A stretch of DNA of 64,000 nt from Tolypothrix sp. PCC 7712 (GTDB lineage Bacteria; Cyanobacteriota; Cyanobacteriia; Cyanobacteriales; Nostocaceae): positions 8,929,390 through 8,993,389 of the forward strand of contig NZ_CP063785.1 of assembly GCF_025860405.1 (NCBI RefSeq). Reading direction: 5' to 3'. A program made the translations under genes and the position numbers. Shown here piece after piece: positions 17,405 to 25,781 of the stretch; positions within the stretch are counted from its first letter, which is position 1, and each line of letters begins with the position of its first letter. The notes beneath the pieces were generated by a model. That model saw only the letters and a list, made by a program, of their open reading frames with translations. It did not search any database and was not told where the DNA came from.

Positions 17405-18463
17405 ATGGTTACTCTATCTCCTAGCCTCAAAGCTAGACTCTCTCAACCCTTAAAAATCGGTGCTTTTGCAGTCAACAGCCGGGTTTTACAGTCACCTTTA
17501 TCTGGTGTCACTGATTTGGTATTTCGCCGTCTGGTACGTCGCTATGCACCAGATTCGATGATGTATACCGAAATGGTGAACGCTACGGGGTTGCACTATG
17601 TGAAAGAGTTGCCAAAAATCATGGAGGTAGATCCCAATGAGCGACCAATTAGTATCCAGCTATTTGATTGTCGTCCAGATTTTTTAGCAGAAGCAGCAGT
17701 CAAAGCGGTAGAAGAAGGCGCTGATACTGTTGATATTAATATGGGCTGTCCTGTAAATAAAATCACTAAAAATGGTGGTGGTTCGTCGCTATTAAGACAG
17801 CCAGAAGTAGCAGAGGCAATAGTTAGAGAGGTAGTAAAGGCTGTTAATGTACCTGTAACAGTCAAAACCCGTATTGGTTGGAATGACAAAGAAATTACTA
17901 TTCTCGATTTTGCCAAACGGATGGAAGATGCAGGCGCACAAATGATCACCGTGCATGGACGTACTCGCGCCCAAGGGTATAATGGCAATGCGCGTTGGGA
18001 ATGGATTGCGCGTGTGAAGGAAATCTTATCTATCCCAGTGATTGGGAATGGCGATATCTTCTCAGTGGAAGCGGCGGTGAAATGCTTAGAGCAAACTGGT
18101 GCTGATGGGGTGATGTGTTCCCGTGGGACTTTAGGTTATCCGTTTTTGGTGGGAGAAGTAGATTACTTCTTAAAAACTGGAGAACTGTTACCGCCACCTA
18201 CACCAATTCAGCGTTTGGAATGCGCTAGAGAACATTTACAAGCTTTATGGGAATATAAAGGCGATCGCGGTGTACGTCAAGCCCGCAAGCACATGACTTG
18301 GTACGCTAAAGGCTTTGTCGGTGCTGCTGATTTGCGCGGACAGCTAAGTTGTGTAGAAACTGTCAATCAAGGTTTAGATTTGATTGATCGCGCCATTGAA
18401 CAATTGACTAAGGGTTATGAACCAGAATTAGATGCAGAATCTAATTTTGCTTTTGTTTCATAA
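17405..18463 (+). CDS. dusB: tRNA-dihydrouridine synthase (DusB family)
   Basis: A 352-residue FMN enzyme that reduces uridines in the tRNA D-loop. The TIM-barrel begins at LQSPLSGVTDLVFR, the catalytic cysteine is C115 in NMGCPVNKITKNGGGSS, followed by VKTRIGW and VHGRTRAQGYNG (FMN phosphate/substrate loop) and IPVIGNGDI. The length is in the DusB range. The usual AGSA after the cysteine loop reads GGSS, a small variation. Monocistronic, followed by a strong GC-rich palindrome. Confidence 0.93.
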   Translation: MVTLSPSLKARLSQPLKIGAFAVNSRVLQSPLSGVTDLVFRRLVRRYAPDSMMYTEMVNATGLHYVKELPKIMEVDPNERPISIQLFDCRPDFLAEAAVKAVEEGADTVDINMGCPVNKITKNGGGSSLLRQPEVAEAIVREVVKAVNVPVTVKTRIGWNDKEITILDFAKRMEDAGAQMITVHGRTRAQGYNGNARWEWIARVKEILSIPVIGNGDIFSVEAAVKCLEQTGADGVMCSRGTLGYPFLVGEVDYFLKTGELLPPPTPIQRLECAREHLQALWEYKGDRGVRQARKHMTWYAKGFVGAADLRGQLSCVETVNQGLDLIDRAIEQLTKGYEPELDAESNFAFVS

Positions 18464-18533
18464 GTTGTGATGCATTTAAATTGAGGCTACGCCAACAAGC
18501 CAAAATTTAAAATCTAATATCAATGACAAATGG

Positions 18534-18560
18534 GGAGGGCACAGCATTGCTGTGCCCTCC
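18534..18560. terminator. Perfect palindromic hairpin between convergent genes
   Basis: GGAGGGCACAGC, loop ATT, GCTGTGCCCTCC is a perfect 12-bp stem. It lies between convergent dusB and the PEP-CTERM gene. There is no long T-run, so it may equally be a member of the GGGCACGGC-type intergenic repeat seen at 49857-49948. Confidence 0.6.
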
Positions 18561-18593
18561 GAATAATTAATAGGTTGTAAATATTGTTTGAAT

Positions 18594-19553
18594 TTAAATT
18601 GACTTAACTTGATGACGTTTATTCAAAGACAACCCTAACAATGTAGCAATTAATCCTAATCCTACCAAAGGTGTTGGTTCAGGAACACGTTTTGGTTGAG
18701 ATGGAGTAGTTGGGGGTGTATATAAATTGCCATTAAATAAGTAATTATGAGACTCTCCATTTCCAGTTAAAGAACCTACAATTACGTTACCATTAACTTG
18801 ACCGTTATTGAAATTGAAATTCGCTAAAGGTGCCAGAATACTACCTTGAATGCCAATTCCACTAGCAGTTAAGTTGGTGGCTTCATAGAAGTTGTAAATC
18901 ACCTTTTGCTTATCTGTACCAATGATATTAAATCCAAAGTTTTGCATTGACACATTTGTACCACTAATATTTATAACGACAGTGGCATTTGCATCAGCTT
19001 TAATTTCAAAATAGTTGGTTTTGGAAACATCTGCACCTGAAAGATTAAACACATTAAAAGCACTACCGCTAGCAGCGAGGTTAATCGCACCCCAAGATTG
19101 AACTGTAGTTTTACCAGTGGGAGTCAAGCTTGCCAAAGATTGCGAGAGTGATCGCAGTTCTGCTGCTGCGGCATTAAAATCTATGGGATTGCCTTTGCTG
19201 AGAGTACCATTAGGGAAGCCAACATTGCTGGCAACATTGGCAACGCCTCCATAAACAGCATTACCGTGGTTTACTTGACTGTTACTTAAAGTCAAGTTCT
19301 GCCCAGCTACTACTACATTTCCGCTATTATTAGCCAGTTTACTTCCCAATCCACCCACAAAATTGATATTACCGCCAGCAGCTAGCTTACCTTCAATATC
19401 TGTATATTGCTGAGTTACATTTCCTAAAGAAAATACGTTGTAACTAGAGGCGATTCCTAATCCGGCTGCATTCGCTTTTTGTGATATACCCACAGATAGA
19501 GTTACAAGCATCGGTGCTGCTATCCCAGCACATAAATAGCTTTTGAATTTCAT
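18594..19553 (-). CDS. Choice-of-anchor A family protein with PEP-CTERM sorting signal
   Basis: A 319-residue exported protein. Signal peptide about 1-29 (ending AFGIS-like NANAAG region), then a Gly/Asn/Ala-rich beta-structured domain with NFVGGLGSKLANNSGNVVVA and IQGSILAPLANFNFNNGQV, typical of choice-of-anchor A domains. The C-terminus has a RVPEPTPLVGLG motif, a hydrophobic helix and a basic tail (NKRHQVKSI), i.e. a PEP-CTERM anchor processed by exosortase. It is expected at the cell surface or in the extracellular matrix. No exosortase gene lies in this window. Confidence 0.88.
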   Translation of the reverse strand: MKFKSYLCAGIAAPMLVTLSVGISQKANAAGLGIASSYNVFSLGNVTQQYTDIEGKLAAGGNINFVGGLGSKLANNSGNVVVAGQNLTLSNSQVNHGNAVYGGVANVASNVGFPNGTLSKGNPIDFNAAAAELRSLSQSLASLTPTGKTTVQSWGAINLAASGSAFNVFNLSGADVSKTNYFEIKADANATVVINISGTNVSMQNFGFNIIGTDKQKVIYNFYEATNLTASGIGIQGSILAPLANFNFNNGQVNGNVIVGSLTGNGESHNYLFNGNLYTPPTTPSQPKRVPEPTPLVGLGLIATLLGLSLNKRHQVKSI

Positions 19554-19810
19554 AATCTATTGTCTAGTAGATTTATTGATGTTCATAATCATCCTATGAG
19601 ACAAACAATATCCGACATTCTTTGTTAGGAGAAATTTATTGCATTTTTTATGTGTGTTGGATTTAAATGTTATTCTTTTGAAGATTTTAATTTGTCAGTA
19701 AGCTTACTGTTGACTTGATTAACTAAAATTTTTAAATAAAATTTTCCGTAATTACCGATTGATTGAGTCACGCAATATTTTTCTTGTTTACTAACAAATA
19801 CTATAATTTT

Positions 19811-21304
19811 CTATTTGATAACTTTGAGATTGGATAAGCTGAAATCTTCGCAACCAGTTATAAATCCGCCTGTTGCTTGGATTTGTTGCAGGTATTCAAT
19901 GGCAGATTTAGTAATTAATTCTCCCGGCATTAATACGGGTATTCCCGGGGGATAGGGACAGATAATTTCGGCACAGATGCGATCGCAGGTTTTTTGCAGA
20001 GGTAAAGTTTCTGTAAAGGCAAAAAAAGCGGCGCGGGGAGAAATTTGCATAGAATTACCCAGCTTAAAAATATCATCCCATAAAATTAACGTCTTTTTTT
20101 CTGGTTGTGCTGGGTGCATCTGAGACAGAGTAGTAAAACCCTCAATCAATTTTTCAATATCAGCTTGGGTGTTGCCGTGACTAATAATAAAGGTGAGATG
20201 CTGTAATGAAGCGAATTCCGGCGTTACACCGAGCTTTGCGTCTAAAATTTCCTCAGCTTCAAAGCCAGTGAAACCCAAGCCGGAAACGGTGACGGTGAGG
20301 CGGGTTTGATCTAAAGCTACAAAGCCTGGTGACCTTACTCCCAACCCCTCTCCGCCAGCAGAGAGGGAAGTAGGTGCTGATAAAACCGATAAACCTGGAA
20401 TTTGGCTAATACTTGTTCTAGCTGTATCTGCAAGTTGCAAAGTCCGAAACAGCAGTTGTTTGCCAGATAATGCCATTTGCTGACGTGCGGCATCGAGGGA
20501 GGCTAAAAGTACATAGCTGGGGCTGGTAGATTGAACTAATTGCAAAGCTTTACTGATGCGTTCGCTATCTATGCGATTGCCTTGAATGTGCAGCATAGAA
20601 GCTTGTGTCATCGCTCCCAGGGTTTTGTGGATGGATTGTACAGTTAAATCTGCACCTGCGGCTAAAGCTGGGGTAGGTAATTGGGGATGAAAGGTAAAAT
20701 GTGCGCCGTGGGCTTCATCAACCAGTAAAGGGATATTGTATTGCTGGGTAATTTGGGCGATCGCTTTTATATCCCCACAAACGCCATAATATGTGGGGTA
20801 AACTATCATCACTGCTTTGGCATCAGGATGCTGTTGCAGCGCAGATTTCACAGTATGGGGTGTAACACTGTGGGCAATATCTAAAATTGGGTCATATTCT
20901 GGATTGAGGAAAATGGGAATTGCACCCGAGAGAATTAAACCCGCGATCGCAGAGGAATGTACATTGCGCGGCAAAATAATTTTATCGCCAGGATTACAGG
21001 TAGCAAGAATTGCCGCCTCAATCCCACAGGTGGAACCATTAACCAGAAACCATGTTTGGGATGCACCAAAGGCTGCTGCTGCTAGTTGTTGCGCCTGTTG
21101 GATTGCGCCTTGGGGTGCAAACAAATTATCTAAATCTGCTAATTCTGTTAAATCTGTGCGAAATACAGCTTTACCCAGCAAATCTGCTAAGGGTGCTGCT
21201 ATTCCCTCCCCCTGTTTATGTCCTGGTGTGTAAAAAGGAGCATGAGGACGTGATGCCCAGATTTTTATAGCATCTAATAATGGTGTTTGGTTTTGATTCA
21301 GCAT
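19811..21304 (-). CDS. Orn/Lys/Arg-type PLP decarboxylase
   Basis: A 497-residue fold-type I PLP enzyme of the Orn/Lys/Arg decarboxylase group (short, SpeA/Cad-like form found in cyanobacteria and Bacillus). FYTPGHKQGEG begins the domain, LVDEAHGAHF holds the PLP aspartate, and the Schiff-base lysine is in VQSIHKTLGAMTQ. The C-terminal part contains PYPPGIPVLMPGE. The frame opens nine codons earlier at a TTG, but the ATG giving MLNQNQTPLLDAI is preferred. An in-frame insertion around LSAGGEGLGVRSPG (DNA about 20328-20372) is repeat-derived. The product is probably a polyamine (agmatine, cadaverine or putrescine). The substrate is not resolved. Confidence 0.9.
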   Translation of the reverse strand: MLNQNQTPLLDAIKIWASRPHAPFYTPGHKQGEGIAAPLADLLGKAVFRTDLTELADLDNLFAPQGAIQQAQQLAAAAFGASQTWFLVNGSTCGIEAAILATCNPGDKIILPRNVHSSAIAGLILSGAIPIFLNPEYDPILDIAHSVTPHTVKSALQQHPDAKAVMIVYPTYYGVCGDIKAIAQITQQYNIPLLVDEAHGAHFTFHPQLPTPALAAGADLTVQSIHKTLGAMTQASMLHIQGNRIDSERISKALQLVQSTSPSYVLLASLDAARQQMALSGKQLLFRTLQLADTARTSISQIPGLSVLSAPTSLSAGGEGLGVRSPGFVALDQTRLTVTVSGLGFTGFEAEEILDAKLGVTPEFASLQHLTFIISHGNTQADIEKLIEGFTTLSQMHPAQPEKKTLILWDDIFKLGNSMQISPRAAFFAFTETLPLQKTCDRICAEIICPYPPGIPVLMPGELITKSAIEYLQQIQATGGFITGCEDFSLSNLKVIK

Positions 21305-21424
21305 AAAAATTACAGAGGAGTCAAGGAGCAAATCAATTCAGAATTTCCAGTCAAACTGCAAAATCTGAATTTTCTGCCCCTCATCTCCTCTGTTATGAGC
21401 CAAGAGTATAATTACGTGCAATTA

Positions 21425-22645
21425 TTATGGAGCTAAAGCGTTACCACGCAACAGACTACCAAGGGTTTTGGCAGTAATTTTCAGTTGAGTGATGGGGTTG
21501 GCAGGAACAACAGTCTTATACAGATAGCTGTCGAATGTGAGCTTTTGCACATCTAAGTCAGCACACATTTCTACAAACGCCTCGCGGGTAGCATCGGAGC
21601 GATAAAATACGGTTTGCAGAATATCCAACACCTTATAGGTGAGTCCGTATTTTTTATCCCAACGCTTCAGGTACAGCTTGAGGTCTTTTTCTGTGGGGAT
21701 GATTTGGCCATTGTTGGATATTTCCACAATTGTTTCCGCACACATCCGTCCAGACTTAGCCGCAAAGTAAATACCTTCGCCAGAAGATTTGGTAACGTAA
21801 CCAGCCGCATCTCCTACCAAAGCGACTCTACCCACAACCCGACGAGGACGGGGATGTTCGGGAATGGGGTGTGCTTCCACCTTGATGATTTTACCGCCTG
21901 CCAATTTTTCAATAGCACGGGCGCGAATACCTGCTTGTAACTGTTTAATGCTGGCTTTATGTACCTGCATTGTGCCAGTACCAACAGCTACGTGGTCATA
22001 TTTGGGGAAAACCCAAGCATAGAAGTCAGTAGAAACGTCATTGCCAACATACATTTCGGCAAGGTCGTTATAGTAAGCCATTTTGTCTTCGGGGAGACGA
22101 ATCCGCTCTTGGAAAGCGATCGCATAATTATAATCCCCTGCATCGATTTCTTTGGCAATCCGGGAATTTGCCCCATCTGCCCCAATTACTAAATCCACTT
22201 TTAAGGTTTTGGCAATCCCTTGTGCCGCACCTTCTGTATGGTCAACGTAATGGATAGTATAAGGGTCAGTATTGTTGGTGGGTATATCCAGTTTATGAAC
22301 GGTGGCGTTTATTAAAGTTGCACCGAGTTTAGCTGCACGATCCCGCAAGAAACCGTCCAACACTTCCCGGCGGCACATTCCTATATATTCATCTTCATTT
22401 ATCAGATTGATATCAACCTCACGATTTGAGGGTGAGATCATTTTCATCTTCCGCACTCGGCGATCGATAATCTCTGGTGGTAGGTCAAATTCACCCACCA
22501 TACACAGGGGAATCGCACCCCCGCATGGCTTCGCATTATCTAGCTTCCGCTCAATCAGGTAAGTCTCAATTCCAGCTTTTGCCAGTGTTTCAGCGGCAGA
22601 TGAACCAGCTGGGCCTGAACCAACAACAGCAACCCGTAGTGTCAA
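21425..22645 (-). CDS. chlP: Geranylgeranyl diphosphate/chlorophyll reductase ChlP
   Basis: A 406-residue flavoprotein that reduces the geranylgeranyl side chain to phytyl for chlorophyll and tocopherol synthesis at the thylakoid. VAVVGSGPAGSSAAETL is the FAD motif, PCGGAIPLCM the family signature, followed by CRREVLDGFLR and VGDAAGYVTKSSGEGIYFA. I chose a TTG start preceded by GGGAG, which gives MTLRVAVVGSG and the usual 406-residue length. An ATG 36 bases upstream in frame is the alternative. Monocistronic and divergent from yidD. Confidence 0.93.
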   Translation of the reverse strand: MTLRVAVVGSGPAGSSAAETLAKAGIETYLIERKLDNAKPCGGAIPLCMVGEFDLPPEIIDRRVRKMKMISPSNREVDINLINEDEYIGMCRREVLDGFLRDRAAKLGATLINATVHKLDIPTNNTDPYTIHYVDHTEGAAQGIAKTLKVDLVIGADGANSRIAKEIDAGDYNYAIAFQERIRLPEDKMAYYNDLAEMYVGNDVSTDFYAWVFPKYDHVAVGTGTMQVHKASIKQLQAGIRARAIEKLAGGKIIKVEAHPIPEHPRPRRVVGRVALVGDAAGYVTKSSGEGIYFAAKSGRMCAETIVEISNNGQIIPTEKDLKLYLKRWDKKYGLTYKVLDILQTVFYRSDATREAFVEMCADLDVQKLTFDSYLYKTVVPANPITQLKITAKTLGSLLRGNALAP

Positions 22646-22833
22646 AGGTTTTCTCCCAATCTTGACATTTACCGAAAGCATCCTACCATGTACATTTGGC
22701 TCATTTCTCGCTCTGGCTTCTGGTTTTAAAGTAAATGCAATATTCCTTAATATTTCGATACGAATAGCCAGAAGGGATGAGGGATGAAGTATGAAAGATG
22801 AAATTGAATTTTTTATACTTCATCTTATAAGTT

Positions 22834-23379
22834 ATGGAAATTTCTCCGTTAGATTTGCTGGGCAGAAGACTCGGTGTGATAGCAATTACTGGATATCAAA
22901 AGCACATTTCTCCCCGGAAAGGCTTTGTTTGCGCTCATCGAGTATTATATGGTGGTGAATCTTGCTCGCAATACATCAAGCGGGTAATTGCCGAAGATGG
23001 ATTTGCAGCATTACCTGCCAAGTCCCGTCAGCGATTTCAAGCTTGTAAGGAAGCCAACCGCATTTTAAGGTCACAAGCTGAGGAATCAGAACCAATAGCC
23101 GAAGGGGAAGAGCAAGAGGAGAAATCACCCATACCAGGTAGAAAAGCTCAACAATCTTCCTCAACTAACAATACCTGTGGAGACACTACTGATTGTGCTA
23201 ACATCACCGATGCTAGTTGCGACTGTGCTGAACTGCTGAATATGGCTCCTGATTGTAGTCCCTCAGATTGCAGCACCCCAGATTGCAGCGCTGCTGATTG
23301 TAATTCCTTGGATTGTAGTTCCCTAGATTGCAGCGCGGCTGATTGCAGTGTCCTTGATTGCGGTAGCTGCGGTAGTTAA
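22834..23379 (+). CDS. yidD: YidD family membrane insertion factor with Cys-periodic C-terminal tail
   Basis: Residues 1-80 are a YidD domain: ITGYQKHISPRKGFVCAH, GESCSQYIKR, and a final helix with FQACKEANRI. YidD assists YidC-dependent insertion of inner-membrane proteins. An acidic linker (81-112) leads to a tail of about 65 residues with 13 cysteines. Eight of them (141, 146, 151, 156, 161, 166, 171, 176) are spaced exactly five residues apart in xDCxx units, closing with CGSCGS. At 181 residues the protein is about twice the usual YidD length. The tail is unusual and could bind metal or form disulfides. Confidence 0.88.
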   Translation: MEISPLDLLGRRLGVIAITGYQKHISPRKGFVCAHRVLYGGESCSQYIKRVIAEDGFAALPAKSRQRFQACKEANRILRSQAEESEPIAEGEEQEEKSPIPGRKAQQSSSTNNTCGDTTDCANITDASCDCAELLNMAPDCSPSDCSTPDCSAADCNSLDCSSLDCSAADCSVLDCGSCGS

Positions 23380-23483
23380 AATCTTTGCCATGCAATCTAG
23401 CCCACAACCCATGCTCTATGGTATATATAAAACACGGTAAACCTAGCAATTAGCCGTAGATCAGATGCAAAGGGAAGGCAGCA

Positions 23484-24500
23484 GTGGGCATATTAGTTGA
23501 GAATGTATCCAAAAACTTTGGAAGTTTCAAAGCTATCGAGCAGGTAAATTTAGAGGTAAAGACTGGTTCTCTGGTTGCCTTGCTGGGGCCATCGGGATCT
23601 GGTAAATCTACGCTGCTCAGGCTAATTGCCGGGTTAGAATTACCAGATACAGGGAAAATCTACCTAACGGGTAAAGATGCAACTTACCAAAGCGTACAAG
23701 ACCGGAACATTGGCTTTGTGTTTCAGCACTATGCCTTATTTAAGCATAGGACTGTTAGAGAAAATATCGCTTTTGGCTTAGAAATTCGCAAAGTCCCAGC
23801 AAAGAAAATTCAAGGGCGAGTAGAACAATTATTAGAACTAGTGCAATTAACTGGACTAGGCGATCGCTATCCATCGCAACTTTCTGGTGGTCAAAGACAA
23901 AGAGTAGCCTTAGCGAGAGCTTTAGCAGTAGAACCAGAGGTATTGCTACTCGATGAACCCTTTGGCGCGCTGGATGCGAAAGTTCGCAAAGATTTACGCG
24001 CATGGTTACGCCGCCTCCATGATGAAGTTCATGTTACCACTGTTTTCGTGACCCATGACCAAGAAGAGGCGATGGAAGTCTCTGACGAAATTGTGGTGAT
24101 GAATAAAGGACGCGTCGAACAAGTAGGCACCCCCGCAGAAATTTACGATCATCCTGCTAGTGCCTTTGTCATGAGTTTTATCGGGCCAGTTAACGTTTTG
24201 CCTAGCTCTTCGAGTATTTTTCAAGAACAAAGGTTTGAAGCACCAAACCCTGAAGTCTTTTTGCGCCCGCAAGATGTCGTTGTCGAAAGAGTGGCTAACG
24301 GCACGACTACACCTGCAACAGTCAGCCGCGTCATCCATTTGGGTTGGGAAATTCAAGTGGAATTGAATTTAGATGAAGGGCAAGTAGTGATGGCACATTT
24401 AACACGCGATCGCTTTAAGGAATTAGAATTAGAACCTGAACAACGGGTGTATGTGAAGCCGAAAGATGCGAAATCATTCCCCTTGTATTATTCAATTTGA
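23484..24500 (+). CDS. cysA: Sulfate/molybdate-type ABC transporter ATP-binding protein
   Basis: A 338-residue ABC ATPase starting with GTG. Walker A GPSGSGKST (35-43), Q-loop FQHYALF, signature LSGGQRQR (133-140), Walker B LLLDEP, switch H191, and a C-terminal TOBE-like regulatory domain with VFLRPQDVVVER. The sequence matches CysA-type sulfate importers. No permease (cysT/cysW) or binding protein gene is adjacent, so it works with subunits encoded elsewhere. Other CysA-like transporters (molybdate, phosphonate) cannot be excluded. Confidence 0.88.
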   Translation: MGILVENVSKNFGSFKAIEQVNLEVKTGSLVALLGPSGSGKSTLLRLIAGLELPDTGKIYLTGKDATYQSVQDRNIGFVFQHYALFKHRTVRENIAFGLEIRKVPAKKIQGRVEQLLELVQLTGLGDRYPSQLSGGQRQRVALARALAVEPEVLLLDEPFGALDAKVRKDLRAWLRRLHDEVHVTTVFVTHDQEEAMEVSDEIVVMNKGRVEQVGTPAEIYDHPASAFVMSFIGPVNVLPSSSSIFQEQRFEAPNPEVFLRPQDVVVERVANGTTTPATVSRVIHLGWEIQVELNLDEGQVVMAHLTRDRFKELELEPEQRVYVKPKDAKSFPLYYSI

Positions 24501-24515
24501 AGCCACTCACTCAAT

Positions 24516-24631
24516 CTAGTAGTCTGCCAACCCAAAAATGTTAGGTGGAGGTTGGGTAAAGGTTAAAGGGAAAAGGGTAAGGGACAAAAACCTTTCCCCT
24601 TTACCCCACTGGCGTTGCCTTGGCATACTAG
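24516..24631. mobile_element. MITE-like element, family A, copy 1
   Basis: A 116-bp noncoding element bounded by CTAG. The left end is CTAGTAGTCTGCCAA and the right end is TTGGCATACTAG, an imperfect inverted repeat. The interior is AGGTTAAAGGGAAAAGGG-type sequence folding onto CCTTTCCCCTTTACCCC. Two more copies lie at 55416-55533 and 57807-57925. Confidence 0.75.
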
Positions 24632-24649
24632 TTCGTTGGGGAAAGAGAA

Positions 24650-24950
24650 AGGGAGAAAGTTGAAATTAACCCCTTATCCCTTTCCCCACAATCTTTTGAG
24701 GGCATAGTCAGGGTAAGATTTCCAACTGAAATTTGATTTGGTTAAGCGTTTTGAAATCAAAATTGGTTTTGGGGAAAAGGTTAATGGTTAATGGTTAAGG
24801 GTTAAAGGTTTTTTATTTCCCTTTTCCCATTCCCCTTTTTCCCCTTAACCAACAAATATTGCTCAAGGTTATTGCTTGAGCTTTTTTGCCATTGCATCCC
24901 TTCACCCTTTCCCCTTTCCCCCTTCCCCCGTATTTCTTATTGCCTGACAA
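24650..24950. repeat. STRR-rich spacer (GGTTAAGGG, CCCTTTCCCC units)
   Basis: Tandem GGGTTAAAGG, TTAATGGTTAAGG and TTTCCCCTTTCCCC units fill the gap between cysA and psbU. No gene is seen in 24501-25139 apart from the family A element and a terminator-like hairpin. Confidence 0.7.
24861..24887 (+). terminator. Terminator-like hairpin with T-run
   Basis: GCTCAA, loop GGTTATTGC, TTGAGC, then six T residues. It lies 360 bases past cysA inside the repeat-rich spacer and would stop any read-through toward psbU. Confidence 0.5.
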
Positions 24951-25139
24951 ACATTGTGGATATTAATACGCTGTATATTAGTTTTTGATGACTGCTGTGT
25001 GTTGATGGGAGCAAACAGCTATCAGCTGCCAGTAAATGGTTAATAGTTCCAACTATTAGCTGTTGAGTATGGACTGTTGGGTGCTGAATGCTCTTGGCTT
25101 AAATTTTTATGTCAATTTGATGGAAAGAGGTAGAAAATC

Positions 25140-25565
25140 GTGAAAGGATTGGTGCGTTTATTAACAGTGTTTAGTTTGTTGCTTGGTTGCTGGGGATGGC
25201 TGGGAACAACTCAAGTTGCCCAAGCTGCCAATTTTAACAGTCTGACTATTCCCCAAGTCCCAGTTCTAGCAGTTGGGCAGAATAAGGCAGACGCTAAGTT
25301 AGGAACGGAATTTGGTAAAAAAATTGATTTGAACAATACCAACGTCCGCGCTTTTCAACAATATCCAGGGTTGTATCCTACTCTAGCTAAGAAAATTATC
25401 AAAAACGCTCCTTACCAAAAGGTAGAGGATGTGTTGCAACTAGAAGGATTGAGCGATCGCCAAAAACAAACTCTGCAAGCCAATTTAGATAAATTTACAG
25501 TTACAGAACTAGAACCTGCCTTCAACGAAGGCGACGATCGCTTTAACAACGGCATCTATAGATAA
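25140..25565 (+). CDS. psbU: Photosystem II 12 kDa extrinsic protein PsbU
   Basis: A 141-residue precursor starting with GTG. A lumenal signal peptide (about 1-30, ending VAQAAN) is followed by the mature PsbU domain: KIDLNNTNVRAFQQYPGLYPTLA and VEDVLQLEGLSDRQKQ, a helix-hairpin-helix-like fold. PsbU binds the lumenal face of PSII and stabilises the oxygen-evolving cluster. The length is typical of the family. It stands alone, with 190 bases to nadB. Confidence 0.95.
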   Translation: MKGLVRLLTVFSLLLGCWGWLGTTQVAQAANFNSLTIPQVPVLAVGQNKADAKLGTEFGKKIDLNNTNVRAFQQYPGLYPTLAKKIIKNAPYQKVEDVLQLEGLSDRQKQTLQANLDKFTVTELEPAFNEGDDRFNNGIYR

Positions 25566-25781
25566 CTGTTTTTGCAGTTAACTTGAGAAAATCACAGCCT
25601 ATCTCTGCTATCAGGGTATGGCATTTCAACTGGGAGATGTACAGAGACAGGAGATTAATCTCTCCTAACTCTTACCTCTCCTGTTCTCATATAAAATCTT
25701 GAGCGCAAAAAATCAGGATACTAGCCCCTAGATATCTGGGGTTATTTATTTTGAATTTTGAATTCCCCAAAGGGGTTAACC

